This document shows, one piece after another, positions 44,386 through 52,049 of a stretch of DNA of 64,000 nucleotides. The notes beneath the pieces are model-generated. The model did no database searches and was not told where the DNA came from. It saw only the letters and a program-made list of their open reading frames with translations. The number at the start of each line of letters is the position of its first letter. The stretch's first letter is position 1. Source of the stretch: Roseofilum reptotaenium CS-1145 (GTDB lineage Bacteria > Cyanobacteriota > Cyanobacteriia > Cyanobacteriales > Desertifilaceae); the NCBI RefSeq assembly GCF_028330985.1, contig NZ_JAQMUE010000035.1, forward strand, positions 1 through 64,000, in the 5' to 3' direction. The position numbers and the translations under genes are program-made.

Positions 44386-45540
44386 TTATTCTTCTCCCAA
44401 GAGCAAGGCAATAAATGTTTCATTATGAAAATAGGATGTACCGTGTTGTTCTAATGGAGCAATCTCTCCATTCGTATAAAAACCACAGGATACTAAGGTT
44501 TGTTTCAGACACTGTTGAGTTAAATTATACTCTTCAAGGGTACGACTGCCTAGGATTTGTCGCCGACTAGCACAGGAAAAGAAGAGTATTGTACTCGGTT
44601 GGCTTCCAGGATAGTTCTGGATCGCTTGTTGCATGGAGGCTTGAGAGGCTAGGAGAATGCGATCGCGGGTTGTTTCTGTAATTTGTACGATTGCCTGTTC
44701 TGGAATATCGCCAAAGAAGGTTACGCTTCCCAATGTCGGATTGTAGGAGCCACTCGGCGCTCGCATGTAAGAATACTGCCGTGTGGGATCAAACACCATC
44801 AGGGGGTATTCAGAGGACGGAGGATGTTCTCCTAAATAGCGGTAATAAAAGTCTAAGGCACGATGATGGTCAATTTCATAAACTACATTGTCTTCGACTT
44901 TGGTGACTTGACCGACTGTACCAATCGGGTTCCAACCGCTGGCTAATCCATGGGACAAGAGTAGATGTCCGGAAAAGACTAAAATGGGGATGGCATCGCT
45001 ATAAACTTCATTTTTATAAAACTGATAACTTTGCTTAAAGCGCCATTGATCGGCAGTGAGTCCTCCAAAAATAGGGACTTTACCTAATAATTGATTGAGA
45101 CAATCAACTAATTTAACGGCACTGACGGATGTGAGACCTTCAGGTAAAGTAATACAGAGTTTAATGGGTTGGGTCAGATCGGTTGTTGCTTGGGCGATCG
45201 CCTCTTCTAGTGCTCTATGGAAATCCTGTGAGATTCTCCGACCGATTCCAGCCCGGATTTGTAAGCGATCAGAGCAAAATAATATTAGAACCAGGGAATC
45301 TTGTTGAAACCCTAGAACTGAAGACATTTCTCCATCAGTTGTGCCTCCAATTAATTCGATTTCTGGATAAATAGATACAATTTTCTGTACAATTTCGGCA
45401 TGATCGAAATCAATCGCCGCTAACAGAATTCCTGCTTGCGGCAAGTCTCCGGATAAGGCTCGATCGCATTGATTGAGAATCTCTACAATAGCGGACTCTG
45501 AGTCTGGATCATTGCTATGGCCGACTACTGTTTTAAACAT
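44386..45540 (-). CDS. FIST N/FIST C sensory protein
   Basis: 384 residues with FIST_N (about 15-215, including IELIGGTTDGEMSS near 59-72) and FIST_C (about 225-365, including the conserved AILFFSCASRR-type strand seen as TILFFSCASRRQILG). FIST domains are thought to bind small ligands such as amino acids in signalling. There is no membrane segment. The gene lies 4 bp upstream of a kinase that lacks its own sensor, so the two together probably form a split receptor. Confidence 0.85.
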   Translation of the reverse strand: MFKTVVGHSNDPDSESAIVEILNQCDRALSGDLPQAGILLAAIDFDHAEIVQKIVSIYPEIELIGGTTDGEMSSVLGFQQDSLVLILFCSDRLQIRAGIGRRISQDFHRALEEAIAQATTDLTQPIKLCITLPEGLTSVSAVKLVDCLNQLLGKVPIFGGLTADQWRFKQSYQFYKNEVYSDAIPILVFSGHLLLSHGLASGWNPIGTVGQVTKVEDNVVYEIDHHRALDFYYRYLGEHPPSSEYPLMVFDPTRQYSYMRAPSGSYNPTLGSVTFFGDIPEQAIVQITETTRDRILLASQASMQQAIQNYPGSQPSTILFFSCASRRQILGSRTLEEYNLTQQCLKQTLVSCGFYTNGEIAPLEQHGTSYFHNETFIALLLGEE

Positions 45541-45690
45541 AGATTTATTCCTAAAGAAAGTTTACATTTAATACTACAACCTTGGCAGCATGACTGAGGG
45601 AGCGATCGCTGAAATATTTCTTTGCTAGTACAATAGATTACAGATCTAGTGAATGAGAATCAGTTTAAATGACTAGAGCGCTCCTTTAAT

Positions 45691-46191
45691 TTAATGATGA
45701 ATTCTTAATATTTCGGTCAAGTCTTGACAAGCGCGATTGGCTTCTAACCAAAAAGCACACCAGAAGATAAAAAGAACGATGAAGGGTAAGGGAATAAACA
45801 GGAGGGTTTCTAGACCAACATCTTCTGAGAACAACGCAGCAAATAGAAATAAGAGTGAAGCGCTACCCCAAGATGAACCCCAAAAGAGGAGAAAAATACT
45901 AACGATAGGATGTAGACTCAAGGTAATATGAACTGCTGTTCCATTGGGTAAAGATTCAAATCGTCCTCGAACTTGAGGTAAAAAAGAATTGCGATAGTGA
46001 ATGACTCGCCGAATTTTAAAGCCATCTTCGGAAATCGTACCGCAATAGGGAGCATGATTAGGAGGAACTCGCCATTGCCAGATCTTGGGGGCTTCAATAT
46101 GAGGCTCTAGGTAACGGATAACTTCGGCTACAGAGGCTGAAGTTTCCAGGGTAATGCGATCGTAAGGTAAAATTCTCATAAGGACGACCAT
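45691..46191 (-). CDS. conserved cyanobacterial membrane protein, unknown
   Basis: About 166 residues (or 162 from Met5 at 46179, MRILPYDR). A soluble N-terminal half (PYCGTISEDGFKIRRVIHYRNSFLP) is followed by two membrane helices (about 96-118 and 125-148) and a short cytoplasmic tail. I recall similar hypothetical proteins in other cyanobacteria but know no function. Stands alone between the FIST gene and the cupin gene. Confidence 0.65.
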   Translation of the reverse strand: MVVLMRILPYDRITLETSASVAEVIRYLEPHIEAPKIWQWRVPPNHAPYCGTISEDGFKIRRVIHYRNSFLPQVRGRFESLPNGTAVHITLSLHPIVSIFLLFWGSSWGSASLLFLFAALFSEDVGLETLLFIPLPFIVLFIFWCAFWLEANRACQDLTEILRIHH

Positions 46192-46370
46192 CCAGCTTAA
46201 AATGAAATATATTCAAAAGTAGATCACACCACAAAAATTGATGAGTCCAGAGTACTGAAATAATGAGCGGTTAGACTATTGGGCCAATCTGATCGAAAGA
46301 TGTAAAGTTAGGGAACTGTCGTAAAAAACTGGGTTTTTAACTCCCAAAGATTCATTTCATCAATTGGACT

Positions 46371-46772
46371 TTAGGCGGGTAAGTGACCTGTTTTCGCGTA
46401 AAGTAGACAACCTTCCTGACTAAAAGGTGAATGACTGCTACCAACAGGAGACCTTAACCAAGTCCCTTTGGGATACTTGCCATACTCATCTTCCCAGACT
46501 CCATCCAAAACCAACACTTCTGAGCTACTTGAATGGGTATAGTGAGGATAATGTGTTAGAGCTTCCCACTTCATGAGAAAGACTTGTTCTGTATGAAAGC
46601 AACGTAGGGGCATCATTTGTAAACCGGAAACTTCTCCTGGTTGCCAAGATGCCTGGTTGGTATCGATGCAGACGTGGTTTTGGTCTTTAGGGGACATTTG
46701 GCAGAGTTTAACAAAGATAGTACAGCCCTCTTGACATTTTTGTAATACTTTTGTAGCATAAAGATGGGCCAA
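46371..46772 (-). CDS. cupin domain protein, ChrR-like
   Basis: 133 residues, a single cupin fold resembling the C-terminal cupin of the anti-sigma factor ChrR: MPLRCFHTEQVFLMKWEALTHYPHYTH near 54-80 with possible metal His, then SSSEVLVLDGVWEDEYGKYPKGTWLRSP. There is no zinc anti-sigma domain. The true start may be Met26 (46697, MSPKDQNHVC), since residues 1-25 are not typical. No sigma factor gene is near. It lies beside the tRNA array. Confidence 0.65.
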   Translation of the reverse strand: MAHLYATKVLQKCQEGCTIFVKLCQMSPKDQNHVCIDTNQASWQPGEVSGLQMMPLRCFHTEQVFLMKWEALTHYPHYTHSSSSEVLVLDGVWEDEYGKYPKGTWLRSPVGSSHSPFSQEGCLLYAKTGHLPA

Positions 46773-46838
46773 GGGAAAAAGAGCCTGAAATCTCTATCTC
46801 AAGCTATGTATATTGAAAACTAAAGAAATCCGTTTTAT

Positions 46839-46913
46839 GGGGTTGTAGCTCAGTTGGTCTAGAGCGCCTGTCTGTCGAACAGGAAGTCACGGGTTCAAAT
46901 CCCGTCAGCCTCG
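46839..46913 (+). tRNA. tRNA-Asp (anticodon GUC)
   Basis: 75 nt full cloverleaf. Acceptor GGGGTTG/CAGCCTC (with G2-U71 and U5-G68), D stem GCTC/GAGC, anticodon stem CCTGT/ACAGG with loop CTGTCGA, T stem ACGGG/CCCGT with loop TTCAAAT, discriminator G. No encoded CCA. First of six tRNA genes. Confidence 0.92.
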
Positions 46914-46915
46914 TT

Positions 46916-46991
46916 AGCAGTGTAGCTTAATGGTTAAAGCCCCAAGCTCATAACTTGGTCGATGTGGGTTCAAGTCCCACCACTGCCACCA
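46916..46991 (+). tRNA. tRNA-Met or tRNA-Ile (anticodon CAU), CCA encoded
   Basis: 73 nt plus encoded CCA (46989-46991). Anticodon stem CCAAG/CTTGG with loop CTCATAA, T stem GTGGG/CCCAC, D stem GCTT/AAGC. The acceptor AGCAGTG/CACTGCC leaves an A1-C72 mismatch. It lacks the three G-C pairs of initiator tRNA, so it is elongator Met or lysidine-type Ile. It begins 3 nt after tRNA-Asp. Confidence 0.88.
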
Positions 46992-46994
46992 AAT

Positions 46995-47068
46995 GTAGGG
47001 ATAGTGTAACGGTAACATCCTAGTCTCCAAAACTAGAATTTGAGGTTCAAATCCTTATCCCTACGCCA
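46995..47068 (+). tRNA. tRNA-Trp (anticodon CCA), CCA encoded
   Basis: 71 nt plus encoded CCA (47066-47068). Acceptor GTAGGGA/TCCCTAC, D stem GTGT/ACAT, anticodon stem CTAGT/ACTAG with loop CTCCAAA, weak T stem TGAGG/CCTTA with a G-U pair, loop TTCAAAT. It begins 3 nt after the preceding CCA. Confidence 0.9.
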
Positions 47069-47071
47069 AAT

Positions 47072-47144
47072 GGCCCCATCGTCTAGCGGCCAAGGACGTT
47101 CGACTTTCTATCGAAAAACACGGGTTCGAGTCCCGTTGGGGCTA
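47072..47144 (+). tRNA. tRNA-Glu (anticodon UUC)
   Basis: 73 nt. Acceptor GGCCCCA/TGGGGCT (G1-U72), anticodon stem TTCGA/TCGAA with loop CTTTCTA, T stem ACGGG/CCCGT with loop TTCGAGT. Position 37 is U where a purine is normal. No CCA. Whether it serves chlorophyll synthesis cannot be told. Confidence 0.88.
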
Positions 47145-47206
47145 TAGGACTTTGCGCTGGTCATGAGTAATGTGGGGGTGTTGTCAGTTATCCCAGCATG
47201 ATGCTT

Positions 47207-47278
47207 TGCTCTGTGGTGTAATGGCAACATCTCGCACTTTGAATGCGAAGATTCCAGGTTCAAGTCCTGGCGGAGCAG
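47207..47278 (+). tRNA. tRNA-Gln (anticodon UUG)
   Basis: 72 nt. Acceptor TGCTCTG/CGGAGCA, D stem GTGT/ACAT, anticodon stem TCGCA/TGCGA with loop CTTTGAA, T stem CCAGG/CCTGG with loop TTCAAGT, discriminator G. No CCA. Separated from tRNA-Glu by 62 bp. Confidence 0.9.
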
Positions 47279-47296
47279 TCAATTAATTTTTCGGTT

Positions 47297-47372
47297 GGGT
47301 GGTTGGCAGAGCGGTAGATGCATCCGGCTTTTAACCAGAATCAGATAGGTTCAACTCCTACACTACCCCCCA
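47297..47372 (+). tRNA. tRNA-Lys (anticodon UUU), CCA encoded, poorly paired
   Basis: 73 nt plus encoded CCA (47370-47372). Acceptor GGGTGGT/ACTACCC, anticodon loop CTTTTAA. The anticodon stem TCCGG/CCAGA has a C29-A41 mismatch and the T stem ATAGG/CCTAC an A49-C65 mismatch; the discriminator is C. It may be decayed. Confidence 0.78.
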
Positions 47373-47499
47373 AATCCTACTATAGACAAATAGGAAGAGG
47401 CGATCGCTATTGTCCTAAGATCGGAGTCAGGTAGCTGACTAGGAAAACTAAACCGTTATCTGGCTCTACAAGAGTTACTCATGTTGAGGATACCTAAAT

Positions 47500-48141
47500 A
47501 TGGATATTCAAATTAAGTTGTTTGACGATCTTCCTTTACTAAACGAAGTTCTGGACAACGGACTTTATCAAACCGTTTATGAATGTTTTTCAACTCCTCC
47601 ATTTAATGAAAATGTTGTCCGTGAAAACGTTGAGTTTTATTTTCAAAAATATGTTCAATTTGGTAGTTTGCATCTTGCCTACTGTCAGGAGAGACCTATC
47701 GGTTTTATTGGAACTCTCCCGTTAGCTGAGACCAAAGAATTCAGAGAATTGTCGTTTCTGGGAACTTATGCTAATTTTCAGGGCAAGAAAGTTGAGCTAA
47801 ATCAAGAATTCTTTAGTCAGCAAACACACTATAGAATTGAGGAATTCCGGTGTGTTTCTGATGTGGGAGTAGCCTTGGATTATCGTAAGCTAGGTTTAGC
47901 TAAACGGCTTTTACAAAGTGTATTTGCTTATTTTGATGATTCTACACCTTATATCTTGAGGACTACCGGCGATCCTGACTTTGCTTATGTGGTTGAACTG
48001 TATCAAAAAGTGGGATTTACCCTTGTACCCGTGACTCAAACAGTGGAATATCTTAACAAAGAAGGAGTACTGACTCAGAGAGAGAGCTGCATTTGTGTTA
48101 AATTGCCATCAGCATCTTCCATGGTTTCTAACTCAGGATAA
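47500..48141 (+). CDS. GNAT family N-acetyltransferase
   Basis: 213 residues with the acetyl-CoA binding pattern of GNAT proteins, VSDVGVALDYRKLGLAKRLLQSVFAYF at about 119-145 (the R-x-x-G-x-A loop as RKLGLA) and VVELYQKVGFTLVPVT at about 165-180. Acceptor unknown. It starts 127 bp after tRNA-Lys and may belong to the same mobile segment. The 3' end overlaps the convergent M14 gene by 14 bp. Confidence 0.78.
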   Translation: MDIQIKLFDDLPLLNEVLDNGLYQTVYECFSTPPFNENVVRENVEFYFQKYVQFGSLHLAYCQERPIGFIGTLPLAETKEFRELSFLGTYANFQGKKVELNQEFFSQQTHYRIEEFRCVSDVGVALDYRKLGLAKRLLQSVFAYFDDSTPYILRTTGDPDFAYVVELYQKVGFTLVPVTQTVEYLNKEGVLTQRESCICVKLPSASSMVSNSG

Positions 48142-49804
48142 CTGAAGTTCGAACCGTTCCAGCCCGTTCGGCGATCGCCTTTACCCTTACCTCACTCCCG
48201 GCTTTCCCCTTTACTACCCAACTGCGATGGGTGCGATAGTCGGTCCCATTGGCAGATGCATTGAACCATTTATTAGAACGCCCTTCTAAAGGATCAATTT
48301 CCTGCTCTTGCTCCCCACTAATCAGGGTAACTCCTTCCGGTAGCCCTAATTTTACTCGCGTAGGACGTACTGCTTGCCGTTCTAGCGCCTTTTTACTGGT
48401 GTAAGTGGGCAAAAAGCCCAAATTTTCCCATTGTACGGTTATGCTGTAAATATCAGCCCCTTTGTGACTCACCTCACTACGAGCGACTGATAACCGGGGA
48501 GACATGAGTGCATGGGTAATGGCGAATTTGAAATGGCGATCGCAGATTTCTGGCAGTGCCTTCGCGGGTGCATTTTTCCACATTCTCTTCATATCCCATC
48601 CTGCAATCTCCACCTCTCCCAGTTGGGGATGTTCAAAACTTTGCCAAGGAATAAACCCCTTACCCTCCAAATACTCATCATTCCATTGCAGAATTTTCAG
48701 ATCATCCTCTATTGGATGTTCCCGTCCCCACTCAATATTATTCTGCTTCTCCACACCCGCTTCCTTCGCCGCATCCCAGAGTTCTACCGTAAACCCAAAC
48801 CATCCCCAATGATCGTAGCCATAATCATCCATTGCCCCATAAACCACCGTTTTTGGGTCATAACGAAAATCATGATAAACCGAAACACACTTATATTTTG
48901 TTAATTCACTACCTTTTTTCCCAATCAGTTGATAGATGCGTAAATCTTCGGTCGGCAAATGATCGTCTCCATGGGTACTATAAGGGCGTAAAATTAGCGC
49001 TCCAAACGTATGATAAGTCATAAACCCATTAATATTACGATGTTTGCGCCAAAACTCTGCTTCTGCACGAGTTTCAGGCTCAGAAAAAGGGAAATCTCCC
49101 GCGCCCTTTTGCTCGCCTTCCGGTTGCCAATAATAGGGATAATTACGATTAAAATCCAATCCTTCTAAAGCTGGCGAAATCTTAAACTCATAGCCATTAT
49201 AATTATGGATTAAACCTTCTGGGACTAGGGTATAGTAAGTCCCTCCAAACTCATCCGGTTGCCGACGAATCATTAAGCGCGGATCATCCTCAGAGATCTT
49301 CCAAGCTCCGCAGGAATCTTTAATCCGCATATTCAGAATTAATCCATCTCCATTAATATCTTCTGGATATAAACCATCTTGCTGTTCAGATTCCGGATAG
49401 AGACGGGGACTAGACCGGAGATTATAGGGAGTTTGTAGATATTTTTCTGCCCCATCTACCGCAATTCTCGGCAAAATATATAGGGTATAGTTCTGTAATA
49501 AATGGGTGATTTGCGCATCTTGGTTATATTGAGTTAAAACCTGATAGAGAATATAACAAGCGACTGCCGAACCTGTAACTTCTGCTGCATGGGTATTAGC
49601 ATCAATCCAATATCCAGGTTTTTCAAGAGCTGCTCCTGTCATTTGATCGGTCACAGTCGCCAACCAAATTTCTCGTCCTTCGTCCGTTGTCCCCAAACTT
49701 TTCAGTTGCATCAAATTCGGATAAACTTGAGCTATCTGGGTTAAGTAATCTGTCAGTTCTTGATAGGGGAAATAGTGACTGAAATCAAACGCCGGAATAG
49801 TCAT
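48128..49804 (-). CDS. M14 family zinc carboxypeptidase
   Basis: 558 residues from the ATG at 49804 (MTIPAFDFSHYFPY); the frame runs 56 codons further upstream but that stretch overlaps the divergent M28 gene and is not family-like. Zinc ligands His72 and Glu75 (THAAEVTGS) and the third His in GFMTYHTFGALIL; catalytic Glu in GFTVELWDAAKEAG. A C-terminal beta-rich region (about 440-558) follows. No signal peptide is evident, so a cytoplasmic role is likely. Peptide substrate unknown. Confidence 0.87.
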   Translation of the reverse strand: MTIPAFDFSHYFPYQELTDYLTQIAQVYPNLMQLKSLGTTDEGREIWLATVTDQMTGAALEKPGYWIDANTHAAEVTGSAVACYILYQVLTQYNQDAQITHLLQNYTLYILPRIAVDGAEKYLQTPYNLRSSPRLYPESEQQDGLYPEDINGDGLILNMRIKDSCGAWKISEDDPRLMIRRQPDEFGGTYYTLVPEGLIHNYNGYEFKISPALEGLDFNRNYPYYWQPEGEQKGAGDFPFSEPETRAEAEFWRKHRNINGFMTYHTFGALILRPYSTHGDDHLPTEDLRIYQLIGKKGSELTKYKCVSVYHDFRYDPKTVVYGAMDDYGYDHWGWFGFTVELWDAAKEAGVEKQNNIEWGREHPIEDDLKILQWNDEYLEGKGFIPWQSFEHPQLGEVEIAGWDMKRMWKNAPAKALPEICDRHFKFAITHALMSPRLSVARSEVSHKGADIYSITVQWENLGFLPTYTSKKALERQAVRPTRVKLGLPEGVTLISGEQEQEIDPLEGRSNKWFNASANGTDYRTHRSWVVKGKAGSEVRVKAIAERAGTVRTSVILS

Positions 49805-50336
49805 CAGGACAATAGAGTGAGATTGTTTTATAATTGAGGATATTTTAGGACAAATAATCCAGATGATCAAGAAAAAGCTCAATTGGAGATTGCAGCGCAA
49901 ATCTACTTGGATCAGATTGTCAATCTTGAGTATGATCTTGATCAGCATTTCCTGGGGAGGATGGAAAACCATGTTACAGATGCCAGGGGAAAGTTATCGG
50001 GATGCCCTGTCACCTTTAACGATAGAAGAGCAACAATTGGCACGAGATCTAGAAGCGGATGTCAACGAAATTGCCTCTGAACCCCATAATTATCTGGCTT
50101 ATAATCGTTTACTGGCAACGGTTCAGTATCTAGAAACTGCTTTTGCAGATTCAGGATATCAAGTTAATCACTACAAATACAGGATTGATGACCAAGAATT
50201 TGATAACTGAGAAGTCGAAATCCCAGGCAAAACTAAAGCTGAAGAAATTATTGTAATTGGCGCTCATTATGACTCCGTAGCTCATGTTCCCGGAGCCAAT
50301 GATAATGGTTCAGGAGCAGCAGCAGTTTTAGCCTTA

Positions 50337-51480
50337 TACTATTTCTCTATGAAGTTGCGCTTAATAAGGCATCGACCAAGTAGTCCCATCCAGTAATCGA
50401 GGCGATCGTTACCTTATCGAAGGAATCAAGGACTTGTGAAAGCCTTTGCTGTAGGCTTTTCAGGTCTTTACAGTTCTGCCATCTTAGCTTGGCTTTTAAT
50501 TCTTCCCATAATCGCTCAATGGGGTTGAGTTCCGGGCTATAAGCCGGTTGAAAAATGGGAATTATATTTTCTGGGAAATCTATATTTTTATGACAACCTG
50601 CATTATCTAGTTGCAGAAAATTCAGAGTTTCTGGAAATTCTTTTGATAACTGATTTACAAATAACTGAAAACACTGACCCTCTAGATGAGAAAACTCATA
50701 AAAATAGCTTTCTCCACTGATTATATCTACCGCACCATACAGATAAAAGTTCTCCCTTTTCCACTGTACACTTCCCTCGGGTTTCACTCCCTTTAGGGTA
50801 ATCTTCTTTCCCCCAATTGTCTTGAGTCCTCAACGAGTCTCATCTCCCGCCAAGTATCTACACTTTTCCCCTTTTCCCAATAGCTTATACAATACACTTA
50901 AGGCTGATTTGATTTTTTTTTAAACGTTTCTTCTGCTTCCTTATGCTGATTTACGCTTCTCGGACGAGGCGTTTTTAATTTCCCTCCTAATTTATATCTC
51001 ACCGTTTTATGAACCGTTTTATACTTGACTATCTCTCCCTGTTTTTCCTGCAACCATTCCTGAATTTCTCCATAACTATTAAATCCTTTCGGCTCATTTA
51101 GTCTCTCAGATAACTTCTCTAACAACTCTCCCTTAATTTTTCTTTCTTTTCCTGGCGCTTTTTTTACTTCTAATAGTTCCCTTATTCGACCTTTTCCATA
51201 CTTTCTTAACCAACGAGTAATTGTTGCTTCATTCCTGCATAGCCTTTGACTTAGCTCTTTTCTCGTCGATACTTTACCTATTTTTAGCCAATACAGCATT
51301 TGTAATCTTTCCTTTTCACTGGCTGTTTTTGACTTGCTTAAGCGATTTTGAAGTTCCCCCACACTTTCTGAGACACTCACTTTTAACCGACCTGCCATAA
51401 ATACCTCTATATTCCTTTGCTCTTTTCTACCCATTATTATACCCTTTCCCATGAAGCGCAGCTTCATAGGGAAAGGGTAT
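50337..51480. mobile_element. IS630-type insertion sequence, about 1.14 kb
   Basis: Imperfect 26-bp terminal inverted repeats: left TACTATTTCTCTATGAAG, right complement TACCCTTTCCCTATGAAG, followed in both by a TGCGCTT block. A TA target duplication (IS630 type) fits both junctions inside M28 copy 1, where removal restores the reading. The right end is itself a long palindrome (about 51440-51479). It carries one transposase in two frames on the minus strand. Confidence 0.88.
50347..51398 (-). pseudogene. IS630-type transposase with frameshift and internal stop
   Basis: The first frame (from Met at 51398, MAGRLKVSVSES, to 50898) holds the HTH part: TRKELSQRLCRNEATITRWLRKYG and EVKKAPGKERKI. 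It stops just after a run of nine A (50913-50921, coding strand). A -1 shift there restores the second frame, which continues GDETR then a TGA near 50829-50831, then GLKTIGGKK and the DDE half with FLQLDNAGCHKN and PAYSPELNPIERLWEELKAK. The A-run shift could be programmed, but the extra stop argues for a dead copy. Confidence 0.8.
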
Positions 51481-52049
51481 TAGCTTGTAGATTTGCGGGA
51501 AAACCACAACAGCGAACCCTGAGATTTTTAGAATTTGTCTATGAAGAACCCCCTTTTTTCGGGACACCCGATATGGGAAGTTTAGTCTATGCCAAAATTT
51601 GTAAGCAGCGCCAAGACAATATTGTGGGGATGATAAGTTCAGAAACTCTGGGATACTATTCTGATGAACTAGGAAGTCACCAGTATCCTACGCCTTTAAA
51701 TTTATTTTATCCCCTGCAAGGTAACTTTATTGCTTTTATTGGTAATATGGATTCTGGTAACTGGGTAAAACAAGTCATTGGATCGTTTCGTCAGCATACT
51801 CAATTCCCCTCGGAATGGGCAGCCTTTCCTAACCTTTTACCAGGAATTAGTTGGTCAGATTATTGGTCATTTTGGCAGCAGGGATATCCAGCTTTAATGA
51901 TTACGGATACGGCTCCCTTTCGCTATCCCTATTATCATACGGCTGAAGATACTCCGGATAAAATTGATTATGGGAAATTAGCGCGAGTTGTGGCAGGGTT
52001 AGAGCGAGTCATCCATGATGTTACCCATTATATAAATTAATAGAAAACT

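Larger units (their letters stand above)
49863..52040 (+). pseudogene. M28 family peptidase, copy 1, broken by a stop codon and an IS
   Basis: The ATG at 49863 opens a protein with an N-terminal membrane segment (about 18-33) and then the same sequence as copy 2 downstream. A TGA at 50208-50210 replaces a Leu codon (copy 2 has DNLEVEIPG). The frame then continues through the zinc-site sequence GAHYDS and GANDNGSG until the IS630-type insertion near 50337-51480. It resumes at about 51481 (CRFAGKPQQRTLRF) and ends at 52040. The active-site region has drifted (YEEPPFFG versus NEENPFGW). It is clearly dead; the parental gene was a membrane-anchored or exported aminopeptidase. Confidence 0.85.

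Noticed and set aside
50208-50210. TGA in M28 copy 1 as possible recoding (readthrough or selenocysteine)
   Set aside because: Copy 2 has an ordinary Leu at this point, no structure suggests recoding, and the same gene is also broken by an IS.
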